Below, piece after piece: positions 22,783 through 28,860 of a stretch of 28,860 bases of DNA. Origin of the DNA: an uncultured Dorea sp. (lineage in GTDB: Bacteria; Bacillota; Clostridia; Lachnospirales; Lachnospiraceae); NCBI GenBank assembly GCA_910579335.1, contig CAJTUQ010000022.1:1-28860 (forward strand), written 5' to 3'. The position numbers and the translations under genes were made by a program. The notes under the pieces were generated by a model. That model had not been told where the DNA came from and searched no databases. It saw nothing but the letters and a program-made list of their open reading frames with translations. Positions within the stretch are counted from its first letter, which is position 1. Every line of letters starts with the position of its first letter.

Positions 22783-23577
22783 TTACAGAAAAACACTGCC
22801 GCTGCCGCTATCCTCCCTGTTAAAATCCAAAAGTCCCTGAAGCTTCTGCTGCATCTGAAGCTGTATCATCTGCACGGCCATCTTATAGATATCACCATAT
22901 TCGAAATCCATAACCGGAGTATCGCTCCCGGCCTGCTGCCAGGAATTTTCATCCGATACGTCCGTTTTCACCGTCTGCCTCGTGCGAAAATCTTCCCCCG
23001 CATATTCAAGCACACGTTTCACATAGTTCTGCGTCTCCTTAAACGGCGGAATCCCCCCGTATTTCGCAACGTTTCCGCTGCCGGCATTATACGCTGCAAG
23101 CGCAAGCTTTGTATCGCCGTCATATTTATCCAGAAGTTTTGCCAGATACCGCGAGCCCGCCATAATATTCTGCTTAGCGTCATATGCGTCCGTCACCCCA
23201 AGGCTCTTTGCCGTCCCCGGCATAAGCTGCATGACTCCCATTGCTCCGCACCTGGATGTAGCCGAAGCCCTGAAATTTGATTCCGCCTTTCCTACCGCTT
23301 TTAAAAGACGGACGTCTACTCCCGTCTCTCTGGATGCTTCTTCAAATATCTCGTCCATCGGCGTGGAAATACCGCCTGAATTTTGAACGGATGCCGTATT
23401 TTTAAGCACCTGTCCAAACGTACCGGCGTTCGTTCCATATATGTTTTGGCTCCCATATAAATTCCCGGCTCCCAAAAGCCCGTAATTATTGTAATTTCCA
23501 TAGTTTTTGTACAACCCGTAACCGCTTCCTGAGCCGGAATACATGCCAAGAAGCTGATACATTTGACTTATGTCCAT
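22783..23577 (-). CDS. Lytic transglycosylase (SLT domain) beside the flagellar operon
   Basis: A 264-residue protein with a goose-lysozyme-like SLT domain at about residues 75-195. The catalytic Glu is E99 in KAVGKAESNF, followed by GAMGVMQLMPGTA (112-124), LALAAYNAGSGNVAKYGG (158-175) and Y185 in NYVKRVL. It would cut the peptidoglycan glycan strand between MurNAc and GlcNAc. The first 65 residues are rich in Gly, Tyr and Asn and contain no Sec signal peptide or lipobox, which is odd for a wall enzyme. With its place just before flgB, this suggests a role in opening the wall for the rod, perhaps with export through the flagellar apparatus (inference). The start follows GGAGG; no clear promoter is seen upstream. 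Confidence 0.9.
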   Translation of the reverse strand: MDISQMYQLLGMYSGSGSGYGLYKNYGNYNNYGLLGAGNLYGSQNIYGTNAGTFGQVLKNTASVQNSGGISTPMDEIFEEASRETGVDVRLLKAVGKAESNFRASATSRCGAMGVMQLMPGTAKSLGVTDAYDAKQNIMAGSRYLAKLLDKYDGDTKLALAAYNAGSGNVAKYGGIPPFKETQNYVKRVLEYAGEDFRTRQTVKTDVSDENSWQQAGSDTPVMDFEYGDIYKMAVQMIQLQMQQKLQGLLDFNREDSGSGSVFL

Positions 23578-23650
23578 ATTTTAAACCTCCACATTTTGTA
23601 TTTCTTACGCTTTCCTGCTTTTCAATTCTTATTTTCTATTTAAAATAATC

Positions 23651-23679
23651 TTGTATTTTCTATGTTTACACGGTATGAT
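23651..23679 (+). promoter_or_regulatory. Sigma-A-type promoter of the PilZ gene
   Basis: TTGTAT (23651-23656), 17 bases, then TATGAT (23674-23679), with predicted start near 23686 and a leader of about 31 bases. A small dyad, TGATA-N6-TATCA (23676-23691), overlaps the -10 box and predicted start and could be an operator. The -35 has two mismatches to consensus. Confidence 0.6.
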
Positions 23680-23716
23680 AATAGAATATCACATATATTT
23701 GAAAGGAGCAATAACC

Positions 23717-24394
23717 ATGTTTCTGACAGAATGCAGGCAAGCCAGCATCTACACTGTAAATGACGTATATGTGTGTGATGCTGCCGTGTCACATATTGAA
23801 GAAGATTCCGCCATCCTCACCGTAAACAAATTACACATCGACACCCCGCTCACCCAGGCCCATGTTACTTTTTTTGATTCCTCAAAGGGGCTGATTACAT
23901 ACTCCTGTGAATTTACCGAATTTAAAAAATCCATGCGCAGCACAGGTACAGAACAATTCTTTACCCGCTGTACGGTCAGCGAACAGCTCTCCGTAATGCA
24001 GCGGCGCAATGATATTAAAGTATCTGTCAACATTCCTGTCACCCTTTCCTCAAAAATCCAGGGACGGTCCTTGTCAGACATTGCTGCAACTATATGGAAC
24101 ATCAGTGCAGGAGGAATCTTTTTTACAAGCCGCCAGGAATTTAAAACGGGAGATACCGTGGATTTCCACTTTTTCCACCCGGACCTCCCTTCCCTGACCC
24201 TCCATGCAGAAATTCTCCGCATACAGGAGCATCACCAACTGCGCAAAATTATCGGTTCGGAAGTTAAGGATACCGAGCTTATCGGGTACGGCTGCCGCTT
24301 TGTGCACCTGCCCGCCCAAGCCGAGTCACAAATCCGTAACTATGTATTCCGTCAGGATTTAATCCACCGCAGATGGATTTCTTCTCTTGACTAA
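23717..24394 (+). CDS. PilZ-domain protein, probable c-di-GMP receptor
   Basis: A 225-residue protein. The C-terminal PilZ domain (about residues 94-213) has the two binding motifs: QRRNDIKV (95-102) and NISAGG (128-133, the D/N-x-S-x-x-G motif). The N-terminal 90 residues form a beta-rich segment like the YcgR N-domain but too diverged to name surely. YcgR-type proteins bind c-di-GMP and slow the flagellar motor; its place within the motility locus supports such a role. In the RxxxR motif the second Arg is Lys (K101), which may weaken binding. The start chosen follows GAAAGGAG; an in-frame ATG at 23651 lies in the promoter and is unlikely. Single-gene transcript, opposite in strand to both neighbours. 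Confidence 0.88.
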   Translation: MFLTECRQASIYTVNDVYVCDAAVSHIEEDSAILTVNKLHIDTPLTQAHVTFFDSSKGLITYSCEFTEFKKSMRSTGTEQFFTRCTVSEQLSVMQRRNDIKVSVNIPVTLSSKIQGRSLSDIAATIWNISAGGIFFTSRQEFKTGDTVDFHFFHPDLPSLTLHAEILRIQEHHQLRKIIGSEVKDTELIGYGCRFVHLPAQAESQIRNYVFRQDLIHRRWISSLD

Positions 24395-24401
24395 TGAGAT
24401 T

Positions 24402-24438
24402 TCTTCTGCCCTGCTACGGGGCAGGAGATTCTTTTTTC
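24402..24438 (+). terminator. Rho-independent terminator after the PilZ gene
   Basis: A 10-bp stem (24402-24411 with 24419-24428, core CTGCCC/GGGCAG, one G-T pair) and a 7-base loop, followed by TTCTTTTTTC. It begins 8 bases after the PilZ stop and works on the plus strand only, since the other direction lacks a T-run. The stop codon of the convergent FlhB-C-like gene lies in the loop, so the two messages share this sequence. Confidence 0.8.
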
Positions 24439-24782
24439 TCCGCTTGCCTCTCCCCGTTTTCCAATTCTTCCTCTTTGTCATCTGTCTGTCCGCTGTTTTT
24501 TTCCTCCTTCTTTCCGGGAACATAATTCAGGAAATAAATATAGATATCAATAATCGCCTGATATAGTTCCGTCGGTATCTCAGCGCCCAGATTCAGCTGC
24601 GTAAGCATTGTGGCAAGCGAATTATCCTCATAGACCGGAACCCCGGATTCTCTCGCCACCTCTATCATCTTCTCGGCGATATAGCCCATCCCCGAAGCTA
24701 CAATAATAGGAGCCGCGTTCTTGTTTTCATCATATGACAGCGCCACCGCCTTTTTGTTCAGCACATCATTAAATTTTGACAT
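24414..24782 (-). CDS. Stand-alone FlhB C-terminal-domain protein (YlqH-like)
   Basis: A 122-residue protein whose first 92 residues align with the FlhB/YscU cytoplasmic domain: KKAVALSYDENKNAAPIIVA against THFAVALKYDADRYGAPIVL in the full FlhB of this window. Later matches are ARESGVPVYEDNSLATML and LGAEIPTELYQAIIDIY. The NPTH motif is absent: NKK stands where it would be, so the protein resembles the fragment left after FlhB autocleavage. No membrane segment. The last 30 residues are an acidic/Lys tail. B. subtilis has a similar stand-alone homologue, YlqH, encoded after ylqG. It overlaps the preceding FliK-like gene by 14 bases, so they are coupled. Confidence 0.9.
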   Translation of the reverse strand: MSKFNDVLNKKAVALSYDENKNAAPIIVASGMGYIAEKMIEVARESGVPVYEDNSLATMLTQLNLGAEIPTELYQAIIDIYIYFLNYVPGKKEEKNSGQTDDKEEELENGERQAEKKESPAP

Positions 24783-26202
24783 TTATCGAATTCTTCCTTT
24801 CAAATATCTGCGGAAACGCTTCTGAAATCGCTATGGATTCTTTACTGCTCCCGAAAAACAATTCCTGCCCCGTAAGACCGTTCTCCGCCAAAATCTCCGC
24901 CACTTTATTGCGAATCTCTTTTTCCTTGTCTTTAAGTGCGTCCGGATAATTGAGCTGCAGATTCACTTTTTTGTCCTGATATACAAAAAACAAATCAAAA
25001 AAACCTACATCCTGAATATCGAACTTCACCAGCCCCTGCACAACCCTTTCGTTTTCACTCTCGCCTGCTCCTCTTCCCGCATCCGGATCCACCCACATCT
25101 CGGCAAACGTTAAATTCCCGTCCACCTGCATAGGAAGCATCATGTGAAGCACAGGCATATAGACGCTTTCATTGAGAAGAATCGATGTCATCATATTTCT
25201 GAACACCTGCTTCTGCTCTATGTTCGCCCCCTGCTGCATTCCGTTTTGTATCATGGAGACAAAGCCCTTCATCCATTTGTTTTTTCCAATCGTCTTTTCA
25301 AAATCCGTAGACTCCAAAACCTTCAAAAGGCTCTGTGTCTCAAAACCTTTAAAATATTTCTGCATGGCCGAATATTCCATCAGCTCCTCAAACCGTTCAA
25401 TCACCCTCGCCGCGTCGCCGTTCTCATAACGAGCCGTAAGCGCCGCCAAAAAAGCCGCGCCCTCGCGTACGTTCCCCCTGTCATGGGTTCCGCCAATATA
25501 TTTATTCAGATAGGGAAGCATCTTGCCTTTAATCAGCGACGCGTTCTCCACCGTGCTCCCAGGACCGGAGCCGCCGAATTTCATCTGCTGCTCCATCTCC
25601 TCCATCTTTTCCCGGCCGCTTTGGAGCATCCCGCCTTTCAATTCCTTTATGGTCTGCTCAATTTCACGCAGGATATGCTTTCCTTCCGCCATATCCGTAT
25701 ACCGCTTCATAAAATCCAGTATCCCCGCCCGAAGTTCCACATTCTTCGTCTCACTCATCACTTGACGCAGAAGAGAAAAAAATGCTCCTTGAAAACGAAT
25801 GGCAGCATCTCCCTGTTCTTTTAAAAACGCAAGCATATTCTGCGGGTCAACTTTAATCATCTCAAGAAACTGCGCTATTTCCTGCGCCGAACCTTCGCCC
25901 ATCCCCGCCTTAACCTGATTACTCAGCTGCTCAAAAAAAACAGTGGCAAACTCTTGGGTCATTACTCCTTCCGATTTCATCTGAGAGATAAACCCCTCAA
26001 AATTGGACTGATACTGGAACTTCAGCCCTACGTTCTGCTCCTCCGCAGCAGAATCGCTCCTCGCATCCGCACGGACGACCTTGTTCGGGACGACCGGCCC
26101 CTGAATGCGCGGATCTTCCCGGTTTGCCATGTCCGTCTTCGGATGCGACATATTGTCATAATTTCCTGCCATCGGAGTTGTGACTCTCAAAATATTAGAC
26201 AT
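24769..26202 (-). CDS. FliK/YlqG-like protein of unknown role
   Basis: A 477-residue soluble protein that I do not recognise fully. The N-terminal 60 residues are polar and likely disordered. About residues 60-370 are helical and rich in Met, Glu and Gln. The last 100 residues (MMLPMQVDGNLTFAEMWVDP, VGFFDLFFVYQDKKVNLQLN, then EIRNKVAEILAENGLTG) resemble the C-terminal Flg_hook domain of FliK in pattern. Gene pairing with a stand-alone FlhB C-domain matches B. subtilis ylqG-ylqH. No signal peptide. A role in a secretion-substrate switch is inferred from the pairing and fold guess only. The ATG follows AGGTG. No clear promoter was found in the 154-base gap to cheA on this strand. Confidence 0.75.
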   Translation of the reverse strand: MSNILRVTTPMAGNYDNMSHPKTDMANREDPRIQGPVVPNKVVRADARSDSAAEEQNVGLKFQYQSNFEGFISQMKSEGVMTQEFATVFFEQLSNQVKAGMGEGSAQEIAQFLEMIKVDPQNMLAFLKEQGDAAIRFQGAFFSLLRQVMSETKNVELRAGILDFMKRYTDMAEGKHILREIEQTIKELKGGMLQSGREKMEEMEQQMKFGGSGPGSTVENASLIKGKMLPYLNKYIGGTHDRGNVREGAAFLAALTARYENGDAARVIERFEELMEYSAMQKYFKGFETQSLLKVLESTDFEKTIGKNKWMKGFVSMIQNGMQQGANIEQKQVFRNMMTSILLNESVYMPVLHMMLPMQVDGNLTFAEMWVDPDAGRGAGESENERVVQGLVKFDIQDVGFFDLFFVYQDKKVNLQLNYPDALKDKEKEIRNKVAEILAENGLTGQELFFGSSKESIAISEAFPQIFERKNSINVKI

Positions 26203-26267
26203 TTTTTCACCTACTACTATTTTTCTATTAATTTTTTCGATTTACGGTCGATATATATGTTAATAAA

Positions 26268-26292
26268 ATGTGTTGACATTAGAGTAACACAT
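26268..26292. promoter_or_regulatory. Inverted repeat (possible operator) between cheA and the FliK-like gene
   Basis: A perfect 7-bp dyad, ATGTGTT-N11-AACACAT, arms centred 18 bases apart, lies in the divergent region, ending 11 bases upstream of the predicted cheA -35. The size suits a dimeric helix-turn-helix regulator. A TTGACA hexamer overlaps the left arm but has no matching -10. The regulator is unknown. Confidence 0.4.
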
Positions 26293-26303
26293 CTAACTCT
26301 CTG

Positions 26304-26332
26304 TTGGCAATATTTTAAGATAAATTTATATT
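26304..26332 (+). promoter_or_regulatory. Sigma-A-type promoter of cheA
   Basis: TTGGCA (26304-26309), 17 bases, then TATATT (26327-26332). One mismatch in each hexamer. Predicted start near 26339 leaves a leader of only about 18 bases, just enough for the AAGGTGGTG ribosome binding site before the cheA ATG. Confidence 0.6.
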
Positions 26333-26356
26333 ATAAGATAAGGTGGTGCGAACACT

Positions 26357-28465
26357 ATGGATACTTCTATGGAAAGCTTGTTAGAGACTTATCTCTTTGA
26401 GACTAACTCCCTTCTTGACGGGTTGGACGAACTCCTGATTAACGCCGAAAAATTCGGAGATTTTTCTGAAGATGACGTTAACGAAATCTTCCGCAGTATG
26501 CACACAATCAAAGGGTCTTCTGCAATGCTTGAATTTAATGGTCTTATGGAAATTGCCCATCATATAGAAGACCTCTTCTTCTATATCCGTGAAAACGGCA
26601 TTGATTCTCTGGACCAGACACATAAGAGCGAACTCTTTAATTTGATGTTTAAATCAACCGACAAACTTCGTTCAGAGATTGAAAAGGTTGAGAATAACGA
26701 ACCGCTCGAAACTAATATCGACAGCTTTGTTGCGGAAATTAACGGACTTCTGAAAAAGATTTCAGGGGAAGATTCCGATTCTGCCAGCGCAAAAGATTCC
26801 GGCAAATCGGAAGCTCCCGCCGCCGGCGCAAAGACAGCGTCCATTCCTGCCACGGCGGACGGTATTCCCTATTTTATTCATGTCTATTTTGAAGATGGAT
26901 GCGGAATGGAAAACCTGCGTGCATTTATGATTGTAAATTCCCTTCAGGAGCGGGATCTTACTTTTACTTATTATCCGGACGATGTAGACACCAATCCGGA
27001 CAGTGCTGAAAAGATTATCGAGGACGGCTTCTATATCGGCTTCCACACAGAGGAAGATTTGGAAAAAGGCGCTACAGTCGTTGAAAACTCCCAGAACATC
27101 CGCTCCTATGAGATGATGGAAAATCAGGAAGCTCCTGAGCCGGAACACAGCGAGCCGGAGGAAAAGGCTGAAAGCACCGCAATAGATACGGCTTCCCAGA
27201 AGGTATCCGCCCCTGCGAAGAGCAAGCCGGATGCTGCTCCTGCGAAAAAGAAGGATGCTGCTCCGCACGGCGCCGTTAAACAGGATTTAATCAGCGTCAA
27301 CCTGTCAAAACTGGATGCGCTTATGGCACTTGTAGGAGAAATCGTTATCACGGAATCTATGGTAACCTCATCTCCTGATCTGCAGGGCTTAAATCTTGAC
27401 AACTTTAACAAATCCGCCCGCCAGCTCCGGAAGCTGACGGATGACCTGCAGGATATTTCCATGTCCCTTAGGATGGTATCCGTATCCGGCGTCTTCCAGA
27501 AGATGAACCGTATCGTCCGGGATATGAAGCAGAATTTGAACAGGGACGTGCGCCTTACTATCATCGGTGAAAATACCGAAGTGGATAAAACAATCGTAGA
27601 CGGTATCGGAGACCCGCTGATGCACATTGTACGTAATGCCATCGACCACGGTATTGAAGAGAACGTCGAAGACCGTATTGCCGCCGGCAAAGATCCGCAG
27701 GGTGAAGTCATCCTGTCCGCAACCCATACCGGAAGCGAAGTTATTATCTCCGTATCCGATGACGGACGCGGGATGGATCCGGATGCAATTCTTGCAAAAG
27801 CCGCGCGCAACGGAATCCTTACAAAACCAGAGTCTGACTACTCTCAGAAAGAGATACTTGCACTTCTGATGACTCCGGGCTTTTCTACCAATACCGAGGT
27901 TACGGAATATTCCGGGCGCGGTGTCGGTTTGGACGTCGTAAAGAAAAATGTAGAAGCAATCGGAGGCGTTGTCAGCATTACAAGCGAACTTGGCAAAGGA
28001 AGCTGTACAACCTTAAAAATTCCGCTTACTCTTGCAATTGCGGATGGTATGGAAATCTCTGTCGGAAACTCCATTTTTACGGTTCCGATTTCCAATATTC
28101 GTCAGTCCTTCAAGGCAACGGAAGAAGATATTGTTTTAGACCCGGCAGGCCATGAGATGATTCGGTGCATGGACGCCTTCTACCCTGTTGTACGCGCCCA
28201 TGAGCTTTACAATATTCCTAATGCGTGCACCAATATTGAGGACGGTATCCTGATGTGGGTAGAGGCAAGCGACAAATCCTACTGCCTGTTTGTTGATAAG
28301 CTGATTGGGGAACACCAGGTTGTTGTTAAACCTCTTCCGCCGTATCTGCAGCAGTTCCATATTAAAGACTCCGGTATCAGCGGATGTACGATTCTCGGAG
28401 ACGGAAATATTAGTATTATCCTTGACATAGCGCACGTATATGAAGCTGCACAAGGAATATTTTAG
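26357..28465 (+). CDS. cheA: Chemotaxis histidine kinase CheA
   Basis: A 702-residue kinase that phosphorylates CheY in response to chemoreceptors. Domains in order: P1 Hpt (1-130) with phospho-His49 (FRSMHTIKGSSAM); a P2-like domain that would bind the response regulator (about 168-255), flanked by Ala/Pro/Lys-rich linkers; P3 dimerisation (about 310-370); P4 ATPase (370-560) with the N box HIVRNAIDHGIE (423-434), G1 DDGRGMD (468-474) and G2 GRGVGLDVV (520-528); and P5 CheW-like (560-702). Length is typical. The start follows AAGGTGGTG. cheW follows after 23 bases. Divergent from the flagellar-side genes, with its own promoter. Confidence 0.97.
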   Translation: MDTSMESLLETYLFETNSLLDGLDELLINAEKFGDFSEDDVNEIFRSMHTIKGSSAMLEFNGLMEIAHHIEDLFFYIRENGIDSLDQTHKSELFNLMFKSTDKLRSEIEKVENNEPLETNIDSFVAEINGLLKKISGEDSDSASAKDSGKSEAPAAGAKTASIPATADGIPYFIHVYFEDGCGMENLRAFMIVNSLQERDLTFTYYPDDVDTNPDSAEKIIEDGFYIGFHTEEDLEKGATVVENSQNIRSYEMMENQEAPEPEHSEPEEKAESTAIDTASQKVSAPAKSKPDAAPAKKKDAAPHGAVKQDLISVNLSKLDALMALVGEIVITESMVTSSPDLQGLNLDNFNKSARQLRKLTDDLQDISMSLRMVSVSGVFQKMNRIVRDMKQNLNRDVRLTIIGENTEVDKTIVDGIGDPLMHIVRNAIDHGIEENVEDRIAAGKDPQGEVILSATHTGSEVIISVSDDGRGMDPDAILAKAARNGILTKPESDYSQKEILALLMTPGFSTNTEVTEYSGRGVGLDVVKKNVEAIGGVVSITSELGKGSCTTLKIPLTLAIADGMEISVGNSIFTVPISNIRQSFKATEEDIVLDPAGHEMIRCMDAFYPVVRAHELYNIPNACTNIEDGILMWVEASDKSYCLFVDKLIGEHQVVVKPLPPYLQQFHIKDSGISGCTILGDGNISIILDIAHVYEAAQGIF

Positions 28466-28488
28466 AGATAGATGAGGAGGTAAGCAAC

Positions 28489-28860
28489 ATGGCAGAAACA
28501 ACCATTGATATTATTGAAAACAATAAAGAAGGGCATACCCCTAAGAATATCCAGCGGTATCTTACTTTTGTGTCTGACAATATTACTTTCGGCGTCAGCA
28601 CGGATTATGTAATAGAGATTATTTCCAGCTACATGATTTGTACGCTGCCGATGGTTCCGGACTATATTAAAGGAATCATTAATCTCCGCGGACAGACGAT
28701 TCCGATTATAGACATCCGGCTCCGCATGGGAAAGATGCCTCAGGACTATACGGATACGACCTGTATCATTATTCTTGAGATTAATGAAATTTCCGTAGGC
28801 ATCGTCGTAGATTCCGTCACTCAGGTACTGGATATCGATTTAGACAGAATCGCCCCCATC
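28489..28860 (+). CDS. cheW: CheW, chemoreceptor-kinase adaptor (partial, C-terminal part outside window)
   Basis: First 124 residues of a CheW-family adaptor, open to the right edge. The start ATG follows GAGGAGG by 7 bases. After a polar leader of about 20 residues comes the CheW fold: RYLTFVSDNITFGVSTDYVI, then VPDYIKGIINLRGQTIPIID, with the family block INLRGQTIPIIDIRLRMG, and VGIVVDSVTQVLDI. It would couple receptors to CheA, which is encoded 23 bases upstream in the same transcript. The leader is a little longer than in many CheW proteins. Confidence 0.95.
   Translation, partial: MAETTIDIIENNKEGHTPKNIQRYLTFVSDNITFGVSTDYVIEIISSYMICTLPMVPDYIKGIINLRGQTIPIIDIRLRMGKMPQDYTDTTCIIILEINEISVGIVVDSVTQVLDIDLDRIAPI

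Noticed and set aside
24395..24416. Bidirectional terminator between the PilZ and FlhB-C-like genes
   Set aside because: On the minus strand the stem is followed by AGAAGAAATCTC, not a T-run, so only the plus-strand direction is supported.
25144..25824. 226-codon open frame on the plus strand
   Set aside because: It lies wholly antisense to the FliK-like gene, is rich in His, Arg and Leu as shadow frames are, and has no recognisable domain.
26235..26262. Sigma-28-like -10 (GGTCGATATA) upstream of cheA
   Set aside because: The CGATAT core is suggestive, but there is no convincing TAAA box at the right distance, and the site is about 100 bases from the cheA start with a better sigma-A promoter nearer.
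27124..27810. 228-codon open frame on the minus strand
   Set aside because: It is antisense to the CheA P3/P4 region; its Ser/Arg-rich product has no motif and the frame follows from CheA codon usage.

Overview
The window is a chemotaxis and flagellar locus from a Gram-positive, Clostridia-type bacterium, most like the Lachnospiraceae. This rests on FliY in place of a plain FliN, CheC, an FlbD/SwrD-type protein, a TIGR02530-type flagellar operon protein, a YlqG/YlqH-like pair, no L- or P-ring genes, mid GC content and strong AGGAGG ribosome binding sites. The species cannot be named from the sequence alone.

Layout. From 22583 down to 1 the minus strand carries one nearly uninterrupted flagellar array: flgB, fliE, fliF, fliG, fliH, fliI, fliJ, fliK, flgD, a TIGR02530-type gene, flgE, flbD, motA, motB, fliM, cheY, flgC, fliY, fliO, fliP, fliQ, fliR, flhB, flhA, fliA (sigma-28), two rod genes of the FlgF/FlgG type, and cheC, which is cut by the left edge. 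Genes overlap or lie a few to about 100 bases apart. A good sigma-A-type promoter (TTGACA-N17-TATACT) precedes flgB. Upstream of it, also on the minus strand, is a lytic transglycosylase gene with no visible signal peptide. Next, on the plus strand, is a PilZ-domain gene with its own promoter and a terminator. Beyond that, on the minus strand, is a two-gene unit: a FliK/YlqG-like protein and a stand-alone FlhB C-terminal domain. Divergent from that unit, on the plus strand, are cheA and the start of cheW, cut by the right edge. No stretch without a gene exceeds 200 bases.

How it fits together. The array encodes the MS ring and switch (FliF, FliG, FliM, FliY), the export gate and ATPase complex (FlhA, FlhB, FliO-R, FliH-J), rod, hook and hook-length control (FliE, FlgB, FlgC, the FlgF/FlgG-like proteins, FlgD, FlgE, FliK), the stator (MotA, MotB, FlbD) and the sigma factor for late genes. 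CheA and CheW feed phosphate to CheY. FliY and CheC carry CheC-type phosphatase motifs that would remove it. PilZ could link motility to c-di-GMP.

Most worth a second look: FliY carries two internal copies of the peptide that normally sits at the N terminus of FliM or FliY and binds CheY-P. flgC has moved from its usual place between flgB and fliE to between cheY and fliY. fliL, flhF and flhG are missing from their usual slots. A free-standing FlhB C-terminal domain sits beside a second FliK-like protein. Several gaps between genes hold hairpins or internal promoter candidates that may divide the long operon into segments. Key motifs are altered in FliG (EHPQ), CheC (ExxN) and PilZ (RxxxR).
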